NCBI GenBank assembly: GCA_023313575.1 | Contig: JAJTTP010000001.1 | Coordinates: forward strand, 4,712,001-4,776,000 | DNA length: 64,000 bases | DNA from: Eutypella sp. D-1 | Taxonomy: Eukaryota; Ascomycota; Sordariomycetes; Xylariales; Diatrypaceae | Direction: 5' to 3' | Shown: positions 1 through 12,698 of the stretch, piece by piece | Numbering within the stretch: the first letter of the stretch is position 1 | Layout: each line of letters begins with the position of its first letter | The notes under the pieces: model-generated | Database searches by the model: none | What the model saw: only the letters and a program-made list of their open reading frames with translations | What the model was told of the DNA's origin: nothing | Program-made: the position numbers and the translations under genes

Positions 1-3000
1 CTCTCACTACCGTATTCTATAGTATCGGGCCCCGTCGATTTTGGTCGTCGATTTACTTCAAGTAGTGTCGGTCGTGTGTTGTCGTTGTCGTACTTTTTTT
101 TATTTATCTTTATTTAGTTAGGTGATATCATCAGAGGATTTAAAACCGCCCTTCTGACGTCCTCTTCAGGATACCGAGGGGCTTAGGCGGGCCACTTATA
201 GCGCTTACAGCAGCCACGGAGACCGCCAAGATGCCGGGACGTGTTTCAGATACAGACCGGTCCAACCACATCTAGCTATTTCTAGCTTCTTAGGGCTAGA
301 AGGGGCAGGAAGGAGTAATTTATGATAATCAAACACCCCTCATAGTATTCGTTCTTACTCTCAGATATGTATTACACACTTACTTACATATAAGTACTTA
401 CCGAGGTACGGGCTTGATGGGCTACATACGTAGTTGGGCATCTAAATACAGTATTAAGTATGTGGGTATAGATATAGTGATATGGATAGTGGATAAGAGG
501 ATGGAGAGACTGTGTTGATCATGCCTCGTTTTGACCGTTACGTCTACATATCTGCCCAGGTACATGATTATAACATGTAGTAATCATCTATTTGTAGGTC
601 TACCTACTCTCATGCGTTCATACGTTCACACAGACAACCCATACGTAGACCAGCCAAACCGTCGCATGCACTATACTATACACGAACAGTTCTTCCGAAG
701 ACTCTCTTGGAGATATATCTGATCTAGCTATTACCTGGGTATGTGAAGTACCCGGGATCGCGTAACTACGCCTTACGTACCTTTACACGGTGTATCTCCC
801 CTAGGTAACTGCTCTGCTTCCCTCATCCAAGCCGCATCCCGCGCTGTCTCGTCTTACAACGGCGCACCTGCAGGAGAGGCGGCCTGCGGCTTCGACATGT
901 CTCGGCCTTATCATGAATATGGACGGCAGTTCGCGGACAGCCTTATGGGTAGCTACTTGTCTGCCTACCACCCTACCTACCTTAGGAGACTATTGTCTAT
1001 TGACCTGTGATCCTACACGAGATCTATCAGTCCATGTTAAGGAGGTAGGCCAGTGGCCAGGTAGTTAGTTAACGGGATATCAATATAGATGGAATGCATG
1101 TGATATCATATTTTATGCCGCCTCAAAATTAGAGCGAGGAAGTGCCGTGAGGCGGGAAGGGCGTGCCACGATGGGAAAGTCCCAAGGCAGGCCTTGTCCA
1201 ATATTAGACATTACATAGTAGGCGCCACGGCATCTCGAGCAATTTGCAAGCGCCCCGGCGCTTGTAATTTGTCCTGTATAGGGCAAGGTGCTTTTCCCTT
1301 TCTTCCTCCCCGCCCACCCATACTCTTTTGCTTCGTATGGGGGAATAGGGAGTAAAGGAATCGGGGTTTCTTGGCAAGGGAGCATGTATTTCGCCATGGT
1401 CTCGTCACAATCGTCACATTACATGTAATTACTTACCTGCTTGCCGTTTCTCAGTATAGATGGTGTGCTTATGTATTGACTTTTAGTGGCGCGAGAAGGG
1501 TTACATTCTTATGATATCGAATTTCACTTATCTAGCAGGGTTTCCTTGAACCAGCCTTGCTGGCTTGGCTCGAGACAGAGATGACTTCCAAAGGCTGAAT
1601 GGGGGGCACTGACTATCCCGTAAACAAACTCAATGCGGACAGTTACGGTCACCCTACAACGCCGTGTCTGCTGAATGTTTGCCTGGAAACAGTTACGCTA
1701 CGCACTATCTATCAGACTATTGTATGCGTACCTACATATCCGTTGGTGCATGTAGGTAGGTCGTAGCGACAGTGGACAGGAACGAGTCCTGCATGAGGGC
1801 AAACCCCATGGAGACACACACATATACACGCGCGCAGACACGCACACATACATACACGAACCCGCATTGAGTTTGCAGAAACTTTGCAGGTTCTTGGCAG
1901 TAAGGGGCGTGGCATCCAGGACACATGAAATGGCAGAGCGCGGCAGCGGTAAGTGTGAGATAGGGGGTAGGCGACTTTCGAGCATGCCGGTGAGAGCAGA
2001 GAGAGAGAGAAAAAATATCACAGTGCACTATACACCCACACTCACCGATCAACTACACGGGTATGCACGTTTGCGATTCTAGATAGAGATACTGTAATGC
2101 GCGGAAATGGCTTAACGTATCGTGCGCTCTTTTGCTTACCCCATCTAGAGTAAGGTATCTCGTATAACAAGTGTTAACGACCTACCTGCCTGCCTTCTTT
2201 CTAATTAGGACGAGATACCGTAAACGAAAAAGGGAAAGGGTTGGGGTCGAAAGAAAAAAAAAAAGAATACGATGCGCCAGTTTCAGCCCGTGTAAGACAT
2301 ATGCATCAGTTGCTGACAGCAGCTTATGCGAGAGGGCCTGCCAGCCCGCACCTCCCTCCCAGCCACCCCTTCCTCCCCTCCCGCCTCCTCCACCATCCCT
2401 CCAATGGACGGTGGCCGCGGCGACATTCTTACTTCAACGTCACTGAATCCCTCCCACCAAATCCTTACCAATCGTGACTATATACGTAGCTGATCCAGTC
2501 GGGGGAACCCTCCCGGCCGTGAAGGCCCGGTGGAAGCTCAGACTAGGCAGGTGTGTCTCTTAAGGGGAGGGGACTGGACCCCGAGTGTGGATAGATATTG
2601 TCTATAAAGGTATTCCGAGTCCGGACGTGTTGGGGCTAGGATTAGGTCACAGGCCCGGCCGGGTCTACGAGTGTGTAGTAGGCGGCATCGGTTTTGGCTA
2701 AAAATTTCTTTTTATATATAGAATTCGGTATGGCTAATTGAGGGTTGACTCGCGACGACGACCAATCCAAATACGTGGGTGTTGGTTGACGTGTTAGATG
2801 ACAGTTGCGCGGAAGACCCCCTCCCCCCTCCAAGTGATGTGTAGTAATACCGTCCGCACACCGCTCCTAGATGTGATGCGTCTCCAGCGGTCTCGGTGTC
2901 ACGCGATGTCGGGTTGAGACTCTATGTTGTCTCGGCTACCAGCGAGCACACCAAACAGCGCGGGCGATATCGGGCTCGAGAATAAAGGGGGGGGGGAGCT

Positions 3001-6000
3001 GGAAGGGCTGCGATCCCGTCGAGTGAGGGAATGGCACTTTCGAGTCGAAATCTACGTAGAAATTTCACGGAGCCTAAGGTTAGCTACAACCTTATGCCTG
3101 GGGCAGCCGCGGTCTTTGCGAGATTTCTGCATATATAGAAGACGTGTCTTCACGAACGCGTCTAGCCTCGCCGACGGACCTGTGCCTACATAGAGTATTC
3201 ATGTAGGTAGGTGGGCTCGCCAGTTAGAACTAGATGCCACGACCTATTTCGTTTGGTTATATGCCGATCCGGCTCATTGGGCGGGGTGGTTGCTATGATC
3301 AGTCTCTCCTCCGCGCATGTCAAATCAAACACCCCTGGTACGTGATCTACAGACCTACATAGCATATCTACTTAGTACCAAATTATCCCAATATGTGCCT
3401 CGATCACGGCGCTACAGCGACCCATGCGGTGGTTCCTCCGGGACTCGAAATCTCGGGGTCTTCCGAGGGGGAAGACACGCGGCTGCTATAGAGCCTCCTG
3501 TGATAATACCCGCCCCCCTCTCCTTCCCCACTGCGCTGCTGCACTAGATGATAGAGGCCAGATGGTTATGTACATAGTAAGCGCCTCCAGCACGGGAACC
3601 CATCATTTTTGATGATAGCAGTAGCAAGTGTTCTCCAGCCAGGCACGCGCACCCTCCGCTGCTGCAGAGGGCGACATGTGCGTTTGCCGGGGCGGGCTGC
3701 ACTGGGGAGCGTCGAAACCGACAAAGTGAGAGAAGCCAAACAGATAGAGCAGGAGGACGCGTGGCTTTCCCTCCCCCGGCGGAAACGGGCCTTGCCGGCC
3801 TTCGACTCCATTGCACTATGCTCGATTGGCCACCTCGGGTTACCAGATTCCCTCCGTGCCTCTATTTTGCCTTTTATAGTCGGACGGTCAGTCCAGACAG
3901 AGCCGGACTAACGAGAGCAATCATACGAGCGAGAAAGCTAGCTATGTAGCGCTATCTTGTGCTGTCCTGCCCACATGGGACACGAGAGAATCGCTGGTGG
4001 GGCAGCCTTTTTTCTTCGGGACTGCTAATGTATGAAAGTCACCATGCTACGGAACTTTCTCTCCTCCAATGTGATGCTTCCCACCCTTCGATGAAAGACG
4101 AGAGGGCCACTCAGGAAGCGTTGGGTGTCCCATATCATGCTAGTGCATGTGGCTATGCCCTCTACGTAGGTCTTTCGTCCAACGAACTCGGGAGTAGAGT
4201 AGGTAACACATGAGCTTTTATTTGGGGGAAATTCGGGGTTTGGGGAAATTCGTGATGTGGAGGAAAGGACACGGTAGGAACTCAGGCACCGTAATGAGCA
4301 GCGCGAGCATCGGGCCGGTGATCGACATCAGTTCCAGCTTCCCGGGGGACGCTACCCGAATGGCGGAAAGGTCGAACATTGCCACTTCGATAAACCGCTC
4401 TTACGAGCTTTTATTATCGGATGCCTTGCTGATATTACGTGAACCGAGTTTGGGTTACATCGATCCCGTCCATGAGCTGAATCTCGCGTGTGGATGAACG
4501 GTCACTGGGAAGGATACTGATGGCGCTATAGGTCACAGAATACAATGTTTTTGTCTCATGGCATTCCGGGGATGCTGAATGAGTAGTGTAATATCAGGAT
4601 TTGAATCATCATAAAGTACACCTATGTTCACATGCGATGTTGCAAGTACCCAGCTAGCACACATGAAATCATGTTGACACGGGCGAAGCACCCACGACCG
4701 GGGCTCAGGATACACGGAAATGGGCGTATATGCAGAGACTAGATATGATGCTTACGTACACGAGGAAGTACATCGTTATATGCCTTCAACCGAAGACAAT
4801 CTGCTGTCCAACTGTGGACTACGATGACTCTTGACTACTGTGTATATACCACAGCAGCCCTGTGACAAGGGCGAAAGTAGCGCAACTGGGAATCACATCG
4901 TAGAGCACTATCGTCTTTACATCAACAATACTAAGACCGATCAGACAGATCCGCTATACAAACCAAAAAGAAGCTCTTGCGCATAAGCACGTTTTCTTTC
5001 CGTGGACGTAATAGAGTTCGTTCCGAAGACCGGTCTCTCCTAGCCACAGGAAAAGGCGTTGCTGTCCTAACAGAAGAAGGCCTTGAGATCACAAGATCTT
5101 CTTCTGATGCCTCTACCCGCCAATAGCAAATCTTTTAAGGAGCATACCTAGCTTCAAGGAAACAGAGAACCTCTACCAAGAATCGCGGTATCAACTAGAG
5201 CGAAGCTCCTATAGGACTCCTCAGCCCAGTATGAGATAGGGTTGTGATACCCTACCCGCCGAGTCCCCCTGGCACCTAGAAGAAAATAATAGGGGTTGCT
5301 AAGACAGTGTTCGGTACGTTGGTGAGGTGAGGGATATTGCTCGTAGACTCGATGAAAAAAAAATCAAATCAAATCGATGCCCAGAAACGGGACATGCCTC
5401 AATCTTTCGCTTCAGGAGAAAGCTCTGCTCTGCCTGTAGACCACTCTCTCGTCTCCTGTCTACCTTCCCGACCCACGATGACTTACCACGATAACTTAGC
5501 TCAACAGATGGGTTGAGTAGGACCAAAAAGGGCTGCCCCTCCGTAGGCCGAAAAGGGGTTGAGAGAGTGTCCGAGGACAGGCTCGGAGTCCGCTAGAAAA
5601 TGTGTTCTACGCTTTACATTGTGGCCACCTAACGCTGACTGACTAATACACCATCTATCCGTCTATTGCCCTTTGCTTATTCTTCTACCCATATGAGGAA
5701 AGTGAACGAGCGGATGACGCTATAGAGTTGTCTGCTCTTTTACAAGGGAGAGGGTATCTCATCTTCTTGAGAGGGTTAGCTCGTCACTACTACCACTAGC
5801 AAGATAGACGATGAATCATACCATGAGGTAGGTGTCTTCAACGCATTTTGATATTAGCACCGGGGTGGAAAGATGGGTTTCAACGCGTTTACCGCTTTCC
5901 TTTGCAGGGGGAGGGGAAGAGCATATATTAGGCTTATGGGAGAAACACCGCAGAAAAGGGGTAGGCTAGGGTGGCGGTTCTCTCTCTTGGGCCGTGATAA

Positions 6001-6539
6001 ATGGAAAGCGTGAACGTGACGCGGAAAGCATACGGCATGGAAGTTGAGATGGGGTCCTTCCCCGAAAAGAACATGGACATAGGATGCGAGACGAAGATGC
6101 CTGGTCGGTCATTGTATCTCTCCATTTACAAGTTTTAAGGACTGAGATTTTTGGTTATCGAGTTGTCCCTTACACGCACATATCATACTTCTACTATATA
6201 CCACATAGTGCATATTGTCCCCCTATTTAAGGGTCACTTCAGGGTGTTTGGGCGCTATCACAGGAGACAGGGAGGGGGGGGAGGGAGGGGGGGGGGGAGA
6301 GTTACTTTCTATTGTCCTTTGGCTTTATGTGATCCACCATGGCCGAGGAGTATGTATTGAGTTGCTCTCTGGAACCCTCTTCCTCCATCTCAGACTGGCC
6401 CTGGGGAGAGAGCGTTTGAGTAGACACTTGGTCATATTCAGACTCTTTAGAGCACAGTCTGAGATCTCACTATGATACATCGCACTCCACCTTTTATTCT
6501 CCCCCCCTCGACCCCCTCACCCCCTATCTTCTCGGTCAT
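1..6539. other. Gene-free 5' region
   Basis: No coding region can be supported here on either strand. Open frames are all under about 100 codons, overlap each other, and show no recognisable domain or coherent splice structure. The sequence is of mixed composition with several TACCTA/TAGGTA-type short palindromes and a G-rich tract near 6269-6300. It could be a large intergenic spacer, old transposon debris, or hold non-coding RNA genes that I cannot recognise. No tRNA B-box-like or 5S-like segment was seen by eye. The last part is 3' flank of the CCT4 gene on the minus strand. Confidence 0.5.
6269..6300. repeat. G-rich low-complexity tract
   Basis: A nearly pure G run with occasional A, about 32 nt long. 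It lies about 240 nt beyond the stop codon of the minus-strand CCT4 gene, so on that gene's strand it is a C/T-rich tract in the 3' flank. Confidence 0.8.
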
Positions 6540-8339
6540 CTACCGCGTCAGGGCGATGTCGTCGATCCTGAGGATCATCTTGACGGTCTCGGCGGCGAGC
6601 TCGATGGCACTGGTGCTGACGAGAAGGGGCTGGAGGACGTTCTCCTTGGAGATGTTGGAGTTGACGCCGCCGCTCTTGATGCTGACGCCGGCGTTGCGCT
6701 CGCCCATCTCGTGGCGGTGCCGCAGGTCCGTCACCACCTTGATGCTGTTGAGGCCGGCGTTCTCCGCCAGCGTCGTGGGCACGATCTCCAGCGCGTCGGC
6801 GAACGCCTTCCAGCAGATCGACTCGGTGCCCGACAGCGTCCGCGCCTGCTTGCTCAACTGCGCCGCGATCTCGATCTCGGGCGCCCCGCCGCCCGCGATC
6901 AGCGCCTTCTTCTTCACCAGGCACCGGATCACGCAGAGGGCGTCGTGCAGCGACCGCTCCGCCTCGTCGAGGATCATGCTGTTGGCGCCACGGCAGACCA
7001 CCGATACGGTCTTACCGGCCGATTTGGTGCCCGTCACCTTGACCATGCGCGCTCCGTTCGACTGCGACTCCTCGACTAGGTCAGCCGTGCCGAGCTTGTC
7101 CTCGGTGAAGGAGTCGATATCCGCGATGGGTTTGCAGCCGGTTGACTTGCAGATAAACTCGACCTCGTCACGCTCGATGTCCATAACAGCTAGTATGTTG
7201 AGCTTGGCGAGGAAGTGGAGGGAGAGATCGTTGACGGCGTCGCGCAGGATGGACTTCTGGATGAACAGGACGTTGCACTTGGCCTTCTTGATCTTCTTGA
7301 CCATGTTGAGCAGGTAAAGACGCTCCTCCTTCACGATCTTATCCATCTGGCGGTAATCGTTCACGGCGATAGTGTTCTCCATCTGGACGAGTTGTTAGTA
7401 AATCCTGTATCTATCCCATCCTGTATCTATCCCATGAACGGCTTCTGACGGATCGCTGCTTACATCTGGCTTCGGTGGGCTCAGCTGGAACTGAATCAAA
7501 CCGATCCTGGCCTTCTCCATCCTCGCCGGACCACCGGCCTGCTTGATAACGGGTTGCCGAAGCACCAGGCCATCCACGAGCTCGCTATCTTCTATCGTGC
7601 CCCCAACCTTCTTAATAATCCTGATGTTCTTTAGATCGACATTGTCGGCGTTCTTGATATCGATGGTCTTCATGACAGAATTCACGGCCATGGGACCAAG
7701 GAGACCGGAATACTGGGAGACGATCTTGGAGGAGAGGGAGGTGTTGGCTGCTTGGAGGAGGGCGGCGGTGTCGGTCAGGGAGATGGGTTGTGACATGTCG
7801 TGGAGAACCTGAACGGCAGCGGCGGCGGCCCTCTGAAAAGCCTCGGAGATGACGGAAGGGTGAATGCCCTTGGACAGTAACCGGTCAGCGGCACCAAGCA
7901 GAGCACCGCAGATGACGACAACGGAGGTGGTACCGTCACCAGCCTCGACGTCCTGGGCTGCTGATAGGTTGACAAGCATCTTGGCGGTCGGGTGCATGAC
8001 GGACATGCTCTTCAACATGGTGTTCCCGTCGTTGGTGATTATGGTCTCGCCCTTCCCACTCCTAATCATCTTGTCCATACCGCGGGGTCCCAGAGATGTT
8101 CTAATGGCATCGGCAACGGCACGAGCTGCAACGATATTGGATGACCGTACGGCCATGGGCTTCTCTTTATCCTATAGCAGAAGCATCATTAGCATCATTA
8201 GCCTCGAGAGCTGAAGTAGCTAGCTGGTATAGTAGCTGGCTGGTATGAATTATGACATGTTGACCAAGCGGTCGCTTACTCTGAAAGTGCTGTTCCCGCC
8301 ACCGCTGGGGGCAGCGGCCGGAGCGGTCGCAGCAGACAT
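6540..8339 (-). CDS. CCT4: T-complex protein 1 subunit delta (CCT4)
   Basis: Delta subunit of the cytosolic group II chaperonin TRiC/CCT, which folds actin, tubulin and other proteins with ATP. Three exons join in phase: 8339-8280, 8171-7464 and 7382-6540, giving 536 aa, the usual length. The first exon encodes a short Ala/Pro/Gly-rich start ([15 protein letters not shown]) and the second begins [12 protein letters not shown]. Visible family signatures include [11 protein letters not shown] (nucleotide binding) and [10 protein letters not shown] (the catalytic GDGTT loop). The third exon holds the apical and C-terminal equatorial parts and ends DDIALTR. Introns are 108 nt (8279-8172) and 81 nt (7463-7383, with an ACTAAC branch site). 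It is divergent from RPT1 across about 1 kb. The subunit call rests on recalled similarity to the delta branch; another CCT subunit is much less likely. Confidence 0.93.
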
Positions 8340-9357
8340 CGTGATGATGTATTCGAACCGTTGATACTTAAAGTACTTAAGTAGTTAGGATGGGATGGAT
8401 GACCGGTACCGAAGATCGTCGAGGTTCTTTAGGTATATATCGAGTGTTCTTGGTGGTTGTTTGTCGTAGACTTCTTTGTTTAGTCTAACGATGGGATAAG
8501 GTAGGAAGTAGATGATAAGTAGTGGTAGGTAGCTGGTGGTAGGCGGCGGCCTTGTAGGTGGTGTAGGTGGTGGCTCCTTGAGAGGGTCCGCCCCGCGTCT
8601 CTCTACCAGACCGTCCGTACCTAACTAAATAAATTTTGAAAGACTTGAGGTTGAGCTTAGAGCTACTTAAGTTGCATACTATGCACTTAGGCCGCTATAT
8701 GTGATTATCCCATCTGAAACTACAGTGACCTCTTTCCAATTTTCGGTGAGAATTCTATCTCGCTAAACGAGATAAATCTGTTATACGCATACTTGCAACT
8801 ATCGTCACTGTATGACTACATAACTACCTACATGTAGGTACCTAGTTCGTAGGTTGCTTTCCCAAATCTTTTATCGATAACGATAAGGCAGCAGGGCAGC
8901 TGGCACCTGTACCTACGTAGGTAGACTTTGGTGGGCTGGAGCTACTTGGTCCAAGGTTGTCTTTTGATCTTGGCATTTATCCTACCCATCTTTAGAATAG
9001 CGCGGAATACATAGGTACTTAAGGCTGCTAGGTAAGCATGAGCTTATGCGGCTGGATGGCAACCTTGAATGGACTAAACGATCATCACTTTAGGCCTTGA
9101 GGGAGAGCTCCTACTTCACTCAACAGCCAGGCGTACTTCGTATTTCGTACTTCGTACTTCATACATACAACTTTTAGAACTTCCACCAACACAACACAAC
9201 ATAACATAACATCATTCATAATCAACTTTCAAGACTCAACCACCTCAGCAACGCCGATACTTAATCTAACTAGCCGTTCCTTTTTCACTCCCGACGTTCT
9301 TGTTCCCCGGACATCCCGCATTCTATCAAATCGCATCATAGCAGTCTTTACCTCAAG
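8340..9357. promoter_or_regulatory. Divergent CCT4/RPT1 intergenic region
   Basis: About 1 kb between the two start codons must hold both promoters and 5' UTRs. It contains repeated TACCTA/TAGGTA short palindromes (for example 8825-8850 and 8909-8925). The last 200 nt before RPT1 are C/A-rich, typical of fungal 5' UTRs. I did not find the proteasome PACE element GGTGGCAAA. Confidence 0.5.
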
Positions 9358-10955
9358 ATGGTGTGTTGTCCTGTCCCTTTCTTAGTGTAGTTAATCGATC
9401 GACTGGCCGACTGACTACCATTCATTTATTTAGCCCACCGCAAGGGGTCAAGACTGGGAGAAGTACCAGAAGAAATATGCCGACGATGAGATAGAAGAGA
9501 AGAAGATCGCTCCCCTCACAGATGAGTATGTCGGACGTTCCCATTACAAGCCCACAAGCCCTCATAAGCCTACCTACTCCTCAACCTCGACAGCCTCGAT
9601 TACTCTCTGAACGCTCCGGTGCACATCCAACCCCCTCGTTTCTGCCATTCTATCAACTTCGTACCTTGCTACGTATATTATATGGATGTCCATGGGAGCC
9701 GCTTGCTAAACCATGCTACTTATACAGAGATATCCAAGTATTAAAGACCTACGGTGCCGCGCCGTATGGAACCGCTATCAAGAACCTCGAGAAGCAGATA
9801 AAGGAGAAGCAGCAGAGCGTAGACGAGAAGATCGGAGTTAAGGAGTCAGACACGGGACTGGCACCACCGCATCTGTGGGATGTGGCGGCTGACCGACAGC
9901 GCATGTCAGAAGAGCAACCCCTTCAAGTCGCGCGATGCACTAAGATTATCGCTGATGAGAAGGGCGATGAATCTAAGAGCAAGTATGTTATTAACATCAA
10001 ACAAATCGCCAAGTTCGTCGTCCAACTCGGAGAGCGTGTTTCCCCCACCGATATCGAGGAGGGCATGCGGGTCGGTGTCGATCGCAACAAATATCAGATC
10101 CTGCTACCCTTGCCCCCCAAGATCGACGCCAGCGTCACCATGATGACTGTCGAGGAGAAGCCCGACGTCACTTACGGCGACGTTGGTGGCTGCAAAGAGC
10201 AGGTTGAGAAGCTGAGGGAGGTCGTCGAGATGCCCCTGCTTTCGCCCGAGCGTTTCGTCGACCTCGGCATCGACCCGCCCAAGGGTGCCCTGTTGTACGG
10301 CCCGCCCGGTACCGGCAAGACCCTTTGTGCGCGAGCGGTCGCCAACCGTACAGACGCGACTTTCATTCGAGTAATCGGCAGTGAACTGGTGCAGAAGTAT
10401 GTGGGTGAAGGCGCGCGGATGGTGCGAGAGCTATTCGAGATGGCTCGGACCAAGAAGGCGTGCATTATCTTCTTCGATGAGATCGACGCCGTGGGCGGAG
10501 CGCGGTTCGACGACGGTGCCGGTGGCGACAATGAGGTGCAGCGGACGATGTTGGAGCTGATCACGCAGCTCGACGGCTTCGACGCCCGTGGCAATATCAA
10601 GGTCATGTTCGCGACGAATCGGCCCTCGACGCTGGACCCGGCCCTCATGCGGCCGGGCCGTATCGACCGGAAGATCGAGTTCTCGCTGCCCGACCTCGAG
10701 GGCCGGGCCAACATCCTCCGCATCCACGCCAAGAGCATGTCGGTCGAGCGCGACATCCGCTGGGAACTCATCTCCCGCCTCTGCCCCAACGCCACCGGCG
10801 CCGAGCTGCGCAGCGTCTGTACCGAGGCCGGCATGTTCGCCATCCGCGCCCGGAGGAAGGTCGCCTCCGAGAAGGACTTCCTCAGCGCCGTCGACAAGGT
10901 CATCAAGGGCAACCTCAAGTTCAACTCCACCGCCACCTACATGCAGTACAACTAA
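9358..10955 (+). CDS. RPT1: 26S proteasome regulatory ATPase Rpt1
   Basis: One of six AAA ATPases in the proteasome base ring that unfold and feed substrates into the core. Exons are 9358-9360 (the ATG alone), 9434-9525 and 9728-10955, total 440 aa. The protein starts [19 protein letters not shown], reaches [16 protein letters not shown] across the second junction, and ends TATYMQYN, the Rpt1-type C terminus. Walker A GPPGTGKT is at about residues 223-230, Walker B IIFFDEID about 50 residues later, and a second-region-of-homology segment (MRPGRIDRK) follows. Introns are 73 nt (9361-9433) and 202 nt (9526-9727). A longer reading starting with the ATG at 9522 would run through intron 2; its first 69 codons lack family similarity and would lose the conserved N terminus, so it is not used. 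Confidence 0.93.
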
Positions 10956-11524
10956 GATGGAGGAAAGGGAGGAAGAGATAAGCAAAGGGGAATGGGGACG
11001 AGACGGGATACGCTACAACTCAAGGCCGCAAGAGGGGTGGATGGGTGGATGTATGCATGGATGGTATCACGAGCCCGACACCCATGGTGGTGTGGTGATG
11101 GTAGGGACTGCGCTCTTGGTCGACTGCCTAGCGAGGGTCCTAACAGAGGAACTTATCGAGGTCCAGGGCTCAACCGACCGATGTCTTGCGGTTTGTGATG
11201 TAAGAACACACACACGATAGACGCGACGAATTAGTCTAACACAGGCGAGGCGGGCCGACCTCTCTCCGTGTATTACAGGAGATGGAAATGGGGGGGTGGG
11301 TGGAGTAGCATCAGCACCGATAAATGAGAAAAGCCTGAATCGGCGTTCGTACGTCATGAATGAATGATTGATGGGATGGACTTTACTTGAATTGCTTTTT
11401 TCTTCTCCTTTCGAATTTCCAGCCTCCGCGGCTTTCTGGCTTCCCTCCCCTACATGCCATACTGTCGTCTTGCCTCTCGCCCCGGCTTGCCTTGCCTTGC
11501 CTTGCCTGGTTTTGTGACTTTAGA

Positions 11525-11576
11525 CATATATACATATATACATATATACACGTACACAATATACACATACACACAT
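11525..11576. repeat. ATAC/CA-type microsatellite
   Basis: Imperfect alternating purine-pyrimidine repeat of CATATATA and ACAC units, in the 3' intergenic region downstream of RPT1. Confidence 0.8.
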
Positions 11577-12595
11577 CTCGCGATGTCGACACACACCTCA
11601 CAGCCTAACACGAGAGGACGAGAGAACGAGACCAAGCCAAAATTGCAGTGCGCAGCAAGCAGAGAGATAAAGACGGGAAACGACCCAGCGAAGGCTGTCA
11701 CCACTCTAATGTAAGTAGGTAATGTAGAAACTACCAGAAACCCCACCACGGGGGGAGTGGGGGGGGGGGAACCGTAGAAAGCCGCTGCTCACTTCCCTGC
11801 TGTTCCCTCTTGCCTGCTTATGAACATAAATAGCCCGGGGAATTCCCAACACCTCACTCATTTCCTCTTTTTTTTCTCCCCTTTCTCTACCACTGCCGCC
11901 CCGAGAAAGAACATCTCTTTCCGCTCTCGTCGTAACGATTCCCGTGCAAAGCTTCTACCCTACCAAGATTAGGCGGCCCCCTTCCCCCCTTCCCTCCATT
12001 TCGCCGTATCGCTCCGAGATTAAGAGAACCTGACCGATTACCGTCTTGCCCCCCGGCTCCTCCCCAGAATTCTCCGATCTAAACCAATGTGGGTATGATA
12101 ATAATAAAAAGACGATACTGATAATGGCATGATTGGCGTTAAGGGGTATGTATGTATGGTGTATGGTATTGCTATGATATATATGAAGGGGGGGTATATC
12201 TATGTGAAGTGAACTTTTTTTTTTCCCCCATGCTGAATTCCCGTAGTGTATTTAATAAAAAGTTACTCGGGAATACTACAACACAGATAAAAAGAAATAA
12301 ATGAATAAAAAAAAGTTAAGAAAAAGACGTGGGGGGAATGGAAAAAAAACGCCGCCGCGGTGCTGTCAATGCTTGCTTGCTTGCGTGATTTGCTTGACTG
12401 CCTATATCCATGCCGAAACCAGAAAGGTGGAAAACACTGATTGGTGGTCGGGTGACGAAATGGAATTAAAGAAACCAGTACACGTTTTTTTCTCTTCACG
12501 GCCTGGTCGGCAGAGTGCGAGTGTTTTGCTGGCGAGCCGAAGGGGCGCGCAGAGGGGTGGTAATCCATTGCGTCTGGCCTTAGAATTTATATCGT

Positions 12596-12612
12596 CCCCC
12601 CCCCCCCCCCCC
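12596..12612. repeat. Poly-C run (17 nt)
   Basis: Seventeen consecutive C followed by a run of A. It lies about 90 nt beyond the stop codon of the minus-strand zinc-cluster gene. Homopolymers of this length are prone to sequencing error. Confidence 0.85.
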
Positions 12613-12698
12613 GAAAAAAAACTACCGAAGTCCGCGGACCTGGGCGGTTGCAAGTGTAAGAAGAGATAGACATCTCATTCAAGCATCGGAGAGGTCCC

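Larger units (their letters stand above)
10956..12698. other. Convergent 3' intergenic region with simple repeats
   Basis: About 1.7 kb between the stops of RPT1 (plus) and the zinc-cluster gene (minus). It holds AT/AC microsatellite sequence, G runs near 11750-11770, several T tracts, and a pure C run at 12596-12612. I see no gene; all open frames are short and low-complexity. Confidence 0.6.

Noticed and set aside
9522..9727. Upstream coding extension of the RPT1 open frame
   Set aside because: The first 69 codons lie mostly in intron 2 (9526-9727), show no family similarity, and would drop the conserved N-terminal exon.
10172..10985. Antisense frames opposite RPT1
   Set aside because: Shadows of a strongly conserved AAA domain on the plus strand.
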